A DNA stretch of 64,000 nt from an uncultured Anaerofilum sp. (GCA_944385935.1 CALWZC010000003.1:122636-186635), one strand, 5' to 3'. Positions 52,286-62,247 are shown, counted from the first letter of the stretch. Notes: generated by a model from the letters alone, not told the origin. Numbers and translations: made by a program.

Positions 52286-53169
52286 CTTTGCGAGAAGGGC
52301 GGCAGCAACTGGAACACCTGCTTTGCAATAAACCTTCTTTACCACCTTCTGTTTCGCTGGCAGCTCCACAACCAAAACAATCCCCCATTGTAGAGCTACG
52401 GCAGTTATGGTTTTCCTATGAAAAAAGTGAACATCCTGTATTGAAAAATCTTTCTTTGCAAATTCAGCAAGGAGAATGGCTTTCTATTTTAGGCAGCAAT
52501 GGCGCAGGGAAAAGCACTGCTTTAAAAGCAATGTGTGGACAAATTCGGCCACAACAAGGCTCTGTGCTGGTGGAAAATCAAAATATTGCTCGCTCCAAAA
52601 AATCCTTTCTGGGTGCTGGTGGTTTGGCTTTGGTTCCACAAGACCCCCTTGCCCTATTTACAGAAATTACAGTGGAAGAAGAACTGTATGAGGGTATTAG
52701 TCATCTTACTCTATCCATGGAGGAAAAGTTGTGTCGCACACAAGAAATGCTTCAGCAAATGGAACTGCTTCCCCTCGCAAAACAAAATCCCTATGATTTG
52801 TCTGGTGGTGAACAGCAACGGTTGGCCATCGGAAAGGTGTTGTTGGGTGCTCCTCGTGTTTTGCTATTGGACGAACCCACAAAGGGATTAGACCCATTCT
52901 TTAAAAGAACATTGGGGCAAATTCTCAAGGAGCTCCAGCAAAAGGGGCTTACCATTTGTATGGTAAGTCATGATGTTGATTTTTGCGCTCAATATTCCGA
53001 CCGCTGTGCACTATTTTTTGATGGAGAGGTTGTTTCGCAGGACTGCCCTGCCCAATTTTTTGCAGGAAACCGTTTTTACACCACCACTGCCAATCAACTC
53101 CTTCGCCATTGGCAACCCAACATTGTTACTGTAGAGGAGGCACGGCAATGGATAAGCCAGTATATGTGA
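52237..53169 (+). CDS. ecfA: ECF transporter ATP-binding protein 2
   Basis: A 310-residue ABC ATPase: Walker A LGSNGAGKSTALK, Q-loop VPQDPLALF, signature LSGGEQQRLAIG, Walker B VLLLDEPTKGLD and the H-loop MVSHDVDF. The ABC part starts only at about residue 55; before it is the linker-like MPTVTQIFQESEQLPLTLREGR. The start is uncertain. ATG codons at 52225 and 52237 both lack a good ribosome-binding site and lie inside the end of ATPase 1, so translation depends on coupling, or on a frameshift from the first frame. It overlaps the S-component gene by 22 bases. Confidence 0.88.
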   Translation: MPTVTQIFQESEQLPLTLREGRQQLEHLLCNKPSLPPSVSLAAPQPKQSPIVELRQLWFSYEKSEHPVLKNLSLQIQQGEWLSILGSNGAGKSTALKAMCGQIRPQQGSVLVENQNIARSKKSFLGAGGLALVPQDPLALFTEITVEEELYEGISHLTLSMEEKLCRTQEMLQQMELLPLAKQNPYDLSGGEQQRLAIGKVLLGAPRVLLLDEPTKGLDPFFKRTLGQILKELQQKGLTICMVSHDVDFCAQYSDRCALFFDGEVVSQDCPAQFFAGNRFYTTTANQLLRHWQPNIVTVEEARQWISQYM

Positions 53170-54083
53170 CCCAATACCAAGCAGCTACAGCAAAGCGGCG
53201 CAAGGTTTCGGCTTTTTTAATTTTGGCGGTAATTCCGTTGATAATTGCAACCTTTGTTTTGTTCCATCAGAAATATTACATGGTAGTGAGTTTTATTGTA
53301 TTGGCTGTTACCCTTTGTCCCTTTTTTATGGTGCTTGAACGCAGAAAGCCACGAGCAAGGGAACTGGTACTTATTGCCATGATGTGCTCCTTTACGGTTG
53401 GCAGTCAGGTGGTGCTACATATTTTTCTACCTGTTCAGATTGGTACTGCCATCATTATCCTTTCTGGCATTTCTCTTGGTTCCGAAGCAGGGTTCCTAAT
53501 TGGTGCCCTGTCCCGCCTTATTTGCAACTTTTATATGGGGCAAGGTCCATGGACACCTTGGCAGATGTTTTGCTGGGGAATTCTAGGTTTTTTAGCAGGC
53601 CTTGCTTTTCGTGTGGGGCAAAAAGAATCCCTGCAAAGCCGCAACTTTTCCATTGTTTTGGGGCCGGTACTTTTGATGGCTCTGGCCTTGGCAGCGGCTT
53701 GGGTATGCTGGTTATGGTTTCCCGGAAAAGATGAGAGCTTTTTCGGATGGAGATTGTATGTATTTGGTGCACTGGGATTATTGGCTGGTGTTATTTTCCA
53801 GCGAAAACGGCTGTCTGCGGATTCTATCACTCTATGTCTGTTTACCTTTTTTACTACTTTTGTGGTATATGGTGGGATTATGAATATCAGTGCCATGGTC
53901 ACAGCGGCTGCCATTCCCAGCAGTGGGGGAATTGGCTGGGAACCCTTGCGGCTACTGTATTTTTCTGCTGTTCCCTATGACCTGTATCATGCTGGCACCG
54001 CTGCGCTGTGTGTGTTTTTCTTAGGCAATGGATTGATTTCAAAATTGGAACTTGTCAAAATTAAATATGGAATTTATCGATAG
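53148..54083 (+). CDS. ECF transporter S component (probable B12 specificity subunit)
   Basis: 311 residues. After a 30-residue N-terminus there are two membrane segments (about 22-70), then a six-helix S-component core (LVLIAMMCSFTVGSQVVLHIFLPVQIGTAIIILSGISLGSEAGFLIGALSRLICNFYMGQGPWTPWQMFCWGILGFLAGL), with the GPWTPWQM loop, followed by further helices. S components bind the vitamin; the riboswitch upstream points to cobalamin or a precursor. Several known B12 S components (CbrT type) have other lengths, so the specificity is inference. The ATG at 53148 follows GAGGAGG. Confidence 0.85.
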   Translation: MDKPVYVTQYQAATAKRRKVSAFLILAVIPLIIATFVLFHQKYYMVVSFIVLAVTLCPFFMVLERRKPRARELVLIAMMCSFTVGSQVVLHIFLPVQIGTAIIILSGISLGSEAGFLIGALSRLICNFYMGQGPWTPWQMFCWGILGFLAGLAFRVGQKESLQSRNFSIVLGPVLLMALALAAAWVCWLWFPGKDESFFGWRLYVFGALGLLAGVIFQRKRLSADSITLCLFTFFTTFVVYGGIMNISAMVTAAAIPSSGGIGWEPLRLLYFSAVPYDLYHAGTAALCVFFLGNGLISKLELVKIKYGIYR

Positions 54084-54091
54084 GAGGATAT

Positions 54092-55567
54092 ATGCAAAAT
54101 AATTTACAAACCAAATTGCAACAAAAGCGATGGCGAACCTTTGCCATACTGATTGTATTGGCAATTTGTGCTGGTGTAGTTTTGGCAGGGATGAAGTTTG
54201 AACCTGCGGACTATCGGGACTCGTTGCAAAAGGCAATCACCGAAGCAGAACAACTACAAACTGATTGCTCACAAAATCAAGGAAATAGCAAAGGTCAATA
54301 TGCTCCCTATACTCTATTGGAGTATCAACAACAGATTGATATTGCAAAAAAGGTATTGGATTCTTCTGACAGTCAATACAGCCACCGACAAACAGCCTTT
54401 GAAACATTACAGCAACAAACTAAAGCAATGAAAGAGGCTGCCAATAGTCAAGTAATTCCAAAAGAAGATTTGGAGCAGCTTCAACAGTCGGGAGAAACGG
54501 GAAAATATACCTCTCAGTGGGATGGCGGAGATGTAGAGATTTCTGTATCGGGAGAGTCCATCTCCTCCCCTTCTGATATAAACATTGCCATTGGCAGAGG
54601 CCCCTACGGGGATATTTTACAAGCAAGTTGTGACGCTGCCCAACTAAATGGGATGTTGTTTAGTTTGTATCATGATGGGGATTTTGGTGCAGTTGTTACT
54701 TTCCGCTTTCCTTTGCCAGAAAGCAACCGAACAGGTGCTTCATATCACTATGACAAACAAAACAAAAAACTGGTATTGGTAGAAAACTCTGTAAATATGG
54801 AAGAAAATGTGGCGGAAATTGCTTTGACACAAGGCGGTGATTACCTTTTAGCACTTTTCCCCAATGAGCAGCTTGCACCAGTTGGTTCTTCTGCCCCTGC
54901 TTCTTCTGAAATTGCATCTTCCACAGATAGTGCTGTAAGCACTTTGTTGGATTCCAATAGCTCCCCTTCTACAAATGCTAGCAATATACAAAACAATTCC
55001 TCTTCTTCTACCTCTGTTAGCTCTGCTCCCACTTCTAACAATTCTCAGCCAGCAGCTTCGTCCATAGAAAATGCACCTGTTGCAACTGCTCCCCCTTCCC
55101 CCACAACTGCACCTGAAATTCCCACTGTTACAGCTCCCCCCAACAACAGCGAAAACCTGATTACTGTACAGTTGGAAATTCGATGTGATACATTGGCACA
55201 AAATCCATCTGCTCTGAAAGACCCATCAAAACAGGGTTATGTGCCTTCGGATGGCACTATTTTGGCTTCCACCTCTGTACAAGCAAAGCCCGGAGCAACA
55301 GTTTTTGATGTACTTACCGAAACCTGCCTAAACAATAATATTCAAATTGAATACTCGTATTACAGCGGGTTCCAAAGTTATTATATAGAGGGTATTAACC
55401 ACCTATATGAATTTGATGGCGGTCAGGTCAGTGGATGGCTTTATAAGGTAAATGGTGTATTCCCCAATTATGGCTGTTCTGCATATACCTTGCAAGATGG
55501 CGATAGTATCTCTTTGCTGTACACCTGTGATGGTGGTGCAGATGTAGGCAATCCATGGCCACAATAA
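54092..55567 (+). CDS. Surface-anchored DUF4430 (transcobalamin-like C-terminal domain) protein
   Basis: 491 residues. One N-terminal membrane segment (about 17-34, TFAILIVLAICAGVVLAGM) anchors the protein outside. A helical region with coiled-coil potential (50-110) is followed by a beta-rich domain, a long Ser/Pro/Thr linker (about 270-355) and a DUF4430 domain (370-491). The domain signatures GATVFDVLTETCLN, YEFDGGQVSGWLYKVNGVFPN and LQDGDSISLLYTCDGG are clear. DUF4430 corresponds to the beta domain of vertebrate transcobalamin and intrinsic factor. It lies eight bases after the S-component gene, with AGGAGG before the ATG, under the B12 riboswitch, so a role in catching cobalamin at the cell surface is plausible. 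Confidence 0.88.
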   Translation: MQNNLQTKLQQKRWRTFAILIVLAICAGVVLAGMKFEPADYRDSLQKAITEAEQLQTDCSQNQGNSKGQYAPYTLLEYQQQIDIAKKVLDSSDSQYSHRQTAFETLQQQTKAMKEAANSQVIPKEDLEQLQQSGETGKYTSQWDGGDVEISVSGESISSPSDINIAIGRGPYGDILQASCDAAQLNGMLFSLYHDGDFGAVVTFRFPLPESNRTGASYHYDKQNKKLVLVENSVNMEENVAEIALTQGGDYLLALFPNEQLAPVGSSAPASSEIASSTDSAVSTLLDSNSSPSTNASNIQNNSSSSTSVSSAPTSNNSQPAASSIENAPVATAPPSPTTAPEIPTVTAPPNNSENLITVQLEIRCDTLAQNPSALKDPSKQGYVPSDGTILASTSVQAKPGATVFDVLTETCLNNNIQIEYSYYSGFQSYYIEGINHLYEFDGGQVSGWLYKVNGVFPNYGCSAYTLQDGDSISLLYTCDGGADVGNPWPQ

Positions 55568-55584
55568 ACAAAGGAGGAATCTTT

Positions 55585-57373
55585 ATGACAGAATCAATCT
55601 GCACAAGAAACAAACGATTGGTTAGCGGTCTGTTGGCTACTTGCCTTTTGCTGGGGATATTGCTTTCATCTATCTTTCCAGTGTTTGCCTTCGAAGGTAC
55701 CGTACAGGAATTACCCATCAAAACCATTCCTGAAAATGCCACAGAACAGCGTTTTATTTGGAGCTATGATAAAGAAGGTATTGTTGAAGTAACAGAGACT
55801 ATTTCCAGTGATACCAGCAATGCTAATAATCCTCGTTTTACCACTCATTCTTTGTATGCAAAGGAAGCTGGCACTGTAACAGTTACTGGCACTCTCATGG
55901 ATACTACATCCTCTGCAAAACCTTTGGTCTTTACTGTAACAGTAACAGAAGGTGACATCAATGAGGGTGGCAATAATTTTTCCTCCGAAACCAATGATGG
56001 TATTTACCATGGCTTGCAATATCTGATGGGGGAAAATGCTACCCGTCATCAATATGGCGACGAATGGACAATTTTCTCTATTTTGCGTTCTGGCGGAACC
56101 ATTCCCCAAGACCAGCAGCAAGCCTATTACACCAGTGTGTGAAGTTGTAAAAGATTCCTCTTTACTGCTCACAGATAGGGCAAGAATTGTTTTGGCTCTG
56201 CTTGCCCTGCAAAAAGACCCCACTGATGTGGGTGGTATAAATCTTATTGAACAACTTTATAGTGACAGCAATCTTTCTAACTATTTTTCCAATATGTCTA
56301 TGTGGACTTTGATTGCTTTGGATGCTGGAAAATATGATGTTCCCTCAGATGCTTTGTGGACAAGAGAGCTGTTGATTGCCAATATTCTGCCTTATCAAAA
56401 AAGTAATGGTAGATTTGGTCTAAGCCTTAGTTCTGATATGTCCAGTGTAGATATTACTGCTATGGCTTTGCAGGCACTGGCTCCTTACCAGCAGGATTTG
56501 GCTGTAAAAGCTGCTGTAAGAAAAGCATTGAGCTACTTGAAAGAAAAGATGACCGCAAATGCTGGTTACTTAGAGGGAGGCAGCGAAAACAGTTGTAGTG
56601 CTGCACAAGTGCTGGTTGCTTTAACTTCCATGGGAATAGACCCCTTACTGGAGCAAAATGGCTTTACCCGTGGAGAGCGCAATCTGATTACCAACTTAAT
56701 GAGCTTTAAAGAAGATGAGGGTTTCCGAGTATACTCCAACAACAATAATGGTGTACAATTAATGTCTACCCAACAGGTAACCTTTGCCTTGGAATCTTAC
56801 CGTCGGATATTGGAGGGAAGAAATGGAATTTTTGACTTGACAGATGCAGATACCCCTGTTCCCGTACCTCCTCCATCTTCTACGCCTGAACCCTCTCCTT
56901 CCCCCATTCCTTCTGCCTCTCCCACCCCTACCCCTTCTCCAACTACCCCACCAGAGAGTGAAAGCTCTTCTCAGGTAGACTCTTCCTCTAGTTCTTCCTC
57001 TTTTGCTCAAGCTCCATGGTGGCCCTCTGCTCCCGGTGTTATTGTGTATTTGCCCAGCAGTGAGCCCACTTCTAATAACAGCTATCAACAAACTGTTTGG
57101 ACTTCTTCCTCTGTTTTTGCTGTAAATGATGTTGCAGAAGTGCCAACCTCCACAGCTGAACCAGAGCAAAGCAGTAGTAGTTCTCAAGCTACTCCTGTTG
57201 AGATTCCTGTAGCAGATGAAACATATACCATAGAAACAGACCCAGTTACCGTACAAGAGCACACCTATTCTAACAATCGTATTATAACTTACGTTGCAAT
57301 AGGTGGTATTGTTTTGGTGGCATTGTCTGGTGGTGCATGGGTATATTGGAAAAAAGGATTAAAGCATAAATAA
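55585..57373 (+). pseudogene. Frameshifted secreted alpha/alpha-barrel (prenyltransferase-repeat type) protein
   Basis: Two overlapping frames make one protein of about 595 residues. The first (55585-56142) gives a signal peptide (ending near VFAFEG), an Ig-like beta domain and the first helices of an alpha/alpha barrel (GIYHGLQYLMG, DEWTIFSILRSGG), then stops at TGA. The second runs to 57373 with the rest of the barrel (LTDRARIVLALLALQKDPTDVGG, SVDITAMALQALAPY, SCSAAQVLVALTSMGIDP, QQVTFALESYRRIL), a Pro/Ser linker and a C-terminal membrane anchor. The break falls in a GTGTGTG tract (56135-56141); adding one GT restores the frame as YYTSVCEVV. It may be a real pseudogene, a phase-variable gene or a sequencing error. 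The barrel is the fold of transcobalamin's alpha domain. Confidence 0.82.
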
Positions 57374-57375
57374 GA

Positions 57376-57425
57376 AAATTCCCCGAAACCGCTTTTATTA
57401 ACGTGGTTTCGGGGAATTTATTTTA
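57376..57425. terminator. Bidirectional terminator between the ECF operon and the RHS gene
   Basis: AATTCCCCGAAACC and GGTTTCGGGGAATT form a perfect 14-pair stem followed by TTATTTTA. It overlaps the RHS stop codon. Confidence 0.88.
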
Positions 57426-60400
57426 TACATACATTTCTAAAGCCTGTGGCTGCATAACAAAATATTTGTTAGAGTGCTTATGACAAGAGGAAATTGTACT
57501 AGAAGATTGTTTCGTATCCCTGCCTACTATGGGATTGTAGAATTTTCCATCTATACAATGTTGCCCACTTACAGGATGCCATTGGCCACCAGCAAAAGCA
57601 AAGCGGTTTTCTACTGTTTCTTTTTGGATATTCATATTGCCCCATGTGTCATAGTCATAGCAATTTTGCAAAATTCCTTGTTGGTTACATATATGTGTAA
57701 TAGACTTGGATTCATCCACATAATAGTAATATTCTTGCGAATATCCCTGTGTGCATCCCAGCAAGTCTTTTCCGTATAGCATACGAATAAAATTGTCTTT
57801 CCTTTTTTGCAAAACAACTTTCTTTTTCATATCAAATACAAAGTGGATACATTGGTTATTTTCTTGGATTTCGTTGCACATTCCCTCCACATCATATCTA
57901 TATTGAACAGTTTCTCCTGTAAAAGTTTTTGCTTCCACTAACTGATTCCATCCATTGTATGTATATTTTGCATGGTTATCTGCCAACAGATTTCCTTGAT
58001 TATCATATCGAAAAATGATAGTTCTTCCATTTTTTATATATGCTGTCATGCGATTTTCTGCATCGTATTTATAACATTCTTCTGTGTCTGCTGTTACTCT
58101 GCGAACTCGATTTCCCACCCGGTCATAGAACAATTCTTCGGTATTGTTAGGGGTTTGTATTTTGGAAATTCGGTTTAAGGTGTCATAGTGATACTCAGTG
58201 GTTCCCGAAAGCTGTTGCTTTTTTACAAGATTGCCCTTTCTATCATAGCCGTAATGAGTATCTAACACCAACTTCACTCCAGACCACACTTGTTTTCTTG
58301 CAAGAAACTTTCTCATTGTATAGCTATATTTTTCCCAAAGAGGCCCACAAATTTTTTCTTTCAGTGTTCCATCGGGATAGTACCAGTATTGTGCAACCTG
58401 CCTTCCGCCATCCCACACTTTTGTAATGCGGTTTTGGTCACAGTATGTATACCCTGTAATAGTACCTGTTTCATCCCTCTGCCAAATTTTATTTCCGTTT
58501 TTATCATAAGCTATTTCTAGCACAGTTTTCCCATTGATAGTTTTTTGAATTGGTCTGCCCATTGCATCATAGTTGTATGCATATTTCATGGTACCATTAG
58601 ACACTTGCATCAGAAGTCCATCGGGGCTATATGTATATTGAAAAAAGGTGTTATTTTTAGATTCTTGTTTCCAGACTAGCTGACCATACATATTGTGTTC
58701 ATATTGAATAACTGTGCCGTTACAATCTGTTGAGCAGCACAAGTGATTTTCTTTGTCATATTGATATTGTTTTTTGTAACCTTTTGCATCTATAATTGCA
58801 GATACCTTCCCAGCACAATTATATTCATATTTTGTTGTGTTGCCTTGTTCATCTGTGCAGCTGGTAACATTTCCCGCTAAATCATATGTATAAATTTTTG
58901 CAGAGCCATCTGCTTGTAACAGTCCACATAATTTCCCACTATCATCCAAATGGTAGGTTGTACGATTGCCGCTTTCATCAATAAAAGCAATTACATTCCC
59001 TTGTGCGTCATACTCTTTTTGTTGGCAGCTTCCATCTGGAAAAATAACCTTAGTAAGATTTCCAGATACATTATAGAAAAATGTTGTTGTCCGGCCCATG
59101 GCATCGGTTTTTTCAATCAGGTTGCCTTGCTGGTCATATTTTTTCTTTTCCACAACAGTTCCTTGTGGTTCTATAATAGCAATTTGTTGTCCTCTATTGT
59201 TATAGTAATACTTGTATCCTTTGCCGTCATTCAATTCTTTTTGGTATTGATTCGGCTGAACCAATTTCACTAAATTTCCATCCATATCGTAGAATTTCCG
59301 AATAACACCGCCATCTTTCTGAGTACGGCGAATTTCACGGTCAAGCAAATCATATTCCATTGTGGTTTTTGCTCCATTGTTTTCTACAATGGCAATGCAG
59401 TTTCCCCGATGGTCATACTGAAACTGTTTTCTATTAAAAATACCATAGTTTCTTTGGATATGAAGTTCCTCGATTGGCTGATTTATGGTGTCATATTTTC
59501 TCAAAATTTCTCCACCTGATGGAAATAGCACACGAAGAAGATTGCCATTTTTATCATACTGATATTTGGTGATAGCCCAGCTATCTTTTCCGAGAGGATA
59601 TTCTGTTAAATTTTGTTGTTGTATCACTCTTTCTGCTGCATCATATTTCCAGCGAACAATGGTGTATAGGCCCTTGTTTAATTGTTGTTTTTTCTCTACA
59701 ACATGTTTTCCATCGTAGCTATACTCTATTGTTCCGCCATTTTGGTGGGTAATTTTGATAAGGCGATTGTTTGTATCATAATGATAGTGGGTTGTTGCCA
59801 CTGCTCCCTGTCGGCTGGTTTCTGTTTGGAAATCCAAATATTGTTTTTTCTGTGTAATATTTCCCGCAAGGTCATAGCGATACACTGTCAACTGGTAATA
59901 TACTTCACCCTGAACCTCTCCACGCACCGGCTTCCTCTTTGCCACTAGCCATCCTGCTTTGTTATACTCGTATAATGTACCTATGCTCTTTGTGCTTTGT
60001 TGATTCCACAAATATTGCCCAGCATCTATTTCTTTTATCAAATTTCCGACTAAATCATATACATATTGGTTTCGTACTGTGCCATCAGGAGCAGTAATTT
60101 GAACAAGCTGATTTTTCTCATTATACTGATAGCAATATCCTTCACCATCATCTTTATGGGGGCGATACTGAGAGGGCAGCACCTTTTTGGTTCGATTGCC
60201 GGCGGCATCATAGAAATATCTTGTTATATTTCCATAGGGGCCTTGCTCTCGGATAACATGGTCACACTCATCATACCAGAAAGAGGTTCCCTGCCCATCC
60301 TTCGTGGACAAACGGTAGCTATTGGGATGAACCTTTTTGATAATCCGTCCATAGCTATCACGCAGAAATGCATATGTGTCACCTGTGGGTTGTAGAATGG

Positions 60401-62078
60401 CAATCAAATTGCCTTTTGCATCGTATTGGAACCTTGTTCCCGCCTGTGGATTGTAAGAAAAATCCTGTTGTTCAGGGGAAAGAAATCGCACTAGTTGTTC
60501 CTTGCTATCAAATTCCCAGATGGTTTTGTTTCCCAGTGGGTCTGTGATGCTGGATAGATTGTCCATGTGGGTGTAGGTGTAGCAAGTTTTTCCAAAGGAA
60601 TTCCTTTTTGAAACACAGCGACCAGCCCTATCATAGGTGTAATGTACAGTTGTTCCATCTGGCAGCAATACATTTGATGGCAAAGGCTCTAAATTGGTAT
60701 AGCTATACTGTGTCAAATTTCCGTTTGGGTCAGTTACTGATACAATACGCCCATGGCTATCCCGTTGGAATAGTGTGGTTTGGTACTGATTATCCGAAAG
60801 CAGTACACTTTCTTTTATGCAGTTTCCCTTTTTGTCATACTGATAGGACTTTTCTCTGCCAGTATTGTCCCGTATTTTCATAAGCCTACCTTTAGCAGAA
60901 TAGAAATAAAGCTCTACCAGACCGTTGGGCAGTTTTTTCTGTATCAAGCGATTTTGCTTGTCATATTCAAAATAGGTTTCTCTGCCCATAACATCCCGTG
61001 TCCACAGCAAATTTCCATTATCATCAAAAGATTGTTGATAGCTGGTTCCGTTGGAATACTCCACACTGCAAATAAACCCAAAGGAATTGTAGAAATACCC
61101 AGTGGGTTTTGCTTGTTGGTCTTTGTTGCAAAAAGTAACCCGCTTTTCTGGGTTGTACTCTATTGTGTATTGTTCTCCCTTGCTTGTTTTTTGAGCAACA
61201 ACACGACCTTGAGCGTCATATTCACTTTGGCAGAAGGGTTTCTCTTTTCCGTGGGCAATCCCTTCTATTTGCCCATTTCCATTGTAAAAATAGCAAAGTT
61301 GTCCTTTATTGGGCAGCTCTACTTTTGTCAATAATTCTTGCTGATATTCATAGCAAACTTTCCTACCAATGGCATCTGTAATGGTAGAAAGGTGACCGTT
61401 TTTATAAGAAAAGGACAATTTTTGTCCACTTACAAAGTGTATGTTTTGCAGCTTATTGTCTGCATATTCTAGGGCAATTCGGTTATTATTTTCGTCTGTA
61501 ATATAACAGAGATAGCCTTCCTGATTGTATTGGTAATGCCTTTTGTGGCCCAGCACATACAAAGAAAAGCCTTCTGGAGTTTCATACAACTGATAGGGGC
61601 TTTGAAAAGAGCTTTTATTGTGCCATTGTCCTTCTTGTTTTTCAAACTGCTGTACGTAAATATTGGGCAAGGTTACAACTGCTGTATCGCCTTTTATGCA
61701 CACACGGCTTTCAATATTTAAAAACCATTTACTTCCCAAAAGGCCGCCCTTATTTTCATGCAAAGACTCATAGTTTCTTGTAAGGCTAAAATCTCCACCC
61801 AATTCTTTTATAACAAAATCTGTATATTGAATTTTCCGGTTTCCTGTAACAATATCAATGGTGTCTTTCACCGGAATGGGATTTGCTTTCATTTGCACCT
61901 CTAAATATTGTTCCATTTTATGGGCTTCATAAGGGGTAGGCTTTTCCAAACAACAAGATATATCTTCAAATATTTCAGAAACTTCTTTTTGAAATTCTTT
62001 TGCTTCACCTTTGGCATATAAATGAGACAAATGGTGCTGGCTAGGCGGACATGTGTTATAGCACCTTTCTTTTAGCAT
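57423..62078 (-). CDS. RHS/YD-repeat protein without a recognisable toxin tip
   Basis: 1551 residues. The N-terminal 75 residues have several cysteines (CYNTCPP, ISCCLEK) and no signal peptide. A DUF6531-like segment follows (PVKDTIDIVTGNRKIQYTDFV, FSLTRNYES). The body is a long chain of YD repeats (patterns such as YDxxGNLxxxxxxxGxxxxYxY; several dozen). The end ENRFAFAGGQWHPVSGQHCIDGKFYNPIVGRDTKQ is the RHS core terminus, but only about 30 more residues follow, and the usual DPxGL boundary and a toxin domain are missing. The start at 62078 has AAGGGAAAG upstream. A terminator separates it from agrB. Base composition is A+T-rich. RHS proteins form hollow shells that carry cargo, often toxins. 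Confidence 0.9.
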   Translation of the reverse strand: MLKERCYNTCPPSQHHLSHLYAKGEAKEFQKEVSEIFEDISCCLEKPTPYEAHKMEQYLEVQMKANPIPVKDTIDIVTGNRKIQYTDFVIKELGGDFSLTRNYESLHENKGGLLGSKWFLNIESRVCIKGDTAVVTLPNIYVQQFEKQEGQWHNKSSFQSPYQLYETPEGFSLYVLGHKRHYQYNQEGYLCYITDENNNRIALEYADNKLQNIHFVSGQKLSFSYKNGHLSTITDAIGRKVCYEYQQELLTKVELPNKGQLCYFYNGNGQIEGIAHGKEKPFCQSEYDAQGRVVAQKTSKGEQYTIEYNPEKRVTFCNKDQQAKPTGYFYNSFGFICSVEYSNGTSYQQSFDDNGNLLWTRDVMGRETYFEYDKQNRLIQKKLPNGLVELYFYSAKGRLMKIRDNTGREKSYQYDKKGNCIKESVLLSDNQYQTTLFQRDSHGRIVSVTDPNGNLTQYSYTNLEPLPSNVLLPDGTTVHYTYDRAGRCVSKRNSFGKTCYTYTHMDNLSSITDPLGNKTIWEFDSKEQLVRFLSPEQQDFSYNPQAGTRFQYDAKGNLIAILQPTGDTYAFLRDSYGRIIKKVHPNSYRLSTKDGQGTSFWYDECDHVIREQGPYGNITRYFYDAAGNRTKKVLPSQYRPHKDDGEGYCYQYNEKNQLVQITAPDGTVRNQYVYDLVGNLIKEIDAGQYLWNQQSTKSIGTLYEYNKAGWLVAKRKPVRGEVQGEVYYQLTVYRYDLAGNITQKKQYLDFQTETSRQGAVATTHYHYDTNNRLIKITHQNGGTIEYSYDGKHVVEKKQQLNKGLYTIVRWKYDAAERVIQQQNLTEYPLGKDSWAITKYQYDKNGNLLRVLFPSGGEILRKYDTINQPIEELHIQRNYGIFNRKQFQYDHRGNCIAIVENNGAKTTMEYDLLDREIRRTQKDGGVIRKFYDMDGNLVKLVQPNQYQKELNDGKGYKYYYNNRGQQIAIIEPQGTVVEKKKYDQQGNLIEKTDAMGRTTTFFYNVSGNLTKVIFPDGSCQQKEYDAQGNVIAFIDESGNRTTYHLDDSGKLCGLLQADGSAKIYTYDLAGNVTSCTDEQGNTTKYEYNCAGKVSAIIDAKGYKKQYQYDKENHLCCSTDCNGTVIQYEHNMYGQLVWKQESKNNTFFQYTYSPDGLLMQVSNGTMKYAYNYDAMGRPIQKTINGKTVLEIAYDKNGNKIWQRDETGTITGYTYCDQNRITKVWDGGRQVAQYWYYPDGTLKEKICGPLWEKYSYTMRKFLARKQVWSGVKLVLDTHYGYDRKGNLVKKQQLSGTTEYHYDTLNRISKIQTPNNTEELFYDRVGNRVRRVTADTEECYKYDAENRMTAYIKNGRTIIFRYDNQGNLLADNHAKYTYNGWNQLVEAKTFTGETVQYRYDVEGMCNEIQENNQCIHFVFDMKKKVVLQKRKDNFIRMLYGKDLLGCTQGYSQEYYYYVDESKSITHICNQQGILQNCYDYDTWGNMNIQKETVENRFAFAGGQWHPVSGQHCIDGKFYNPIVGRDTKQSSSTISSCHKHSNKYFVMQPQALEMYV

Positions 62079-62121
62079 GTTTCTCTTTCCCTTCAGTTTC
62101 TTATGATTATTGTAAAAATTG

Positions 62122-62154
62122 TAAAAAAAGTGCACCCAAATATTTTTGGGCGCA
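62122..62154 (-). terminator. Terminator between agrB and the RHS gene
   Basis: Minus strand TGCGCCCAAA and TTTGGGTGCA form a ten-pair stem (one G-U) followed by CTTTTTTTAC. Confidence 0.85.
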
Positions 62155-62247
62155 CCAATTCCTATTTTGCCTGTTGATATATGCACAGGCTGCATAATAA
62201 AACAATGGTATCCCACAAAAACTACTTTTCCCATATTGGTTATACAA

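Noticed and set aside
56759..57262. 167-codon minus-strand frame rich in Arg and Gly
   Set aside because: It is the antisense of the Ser/Pro-rich linker in the alpha/alpha-barrel protein.
57423..62078. Regular short repeats that might suggest a CRISPR array or a DNA satellite
   Set aside because: The periodicity is protein-level YD repeats of unequal length and sequence; no identical DNA repeats with spacers.
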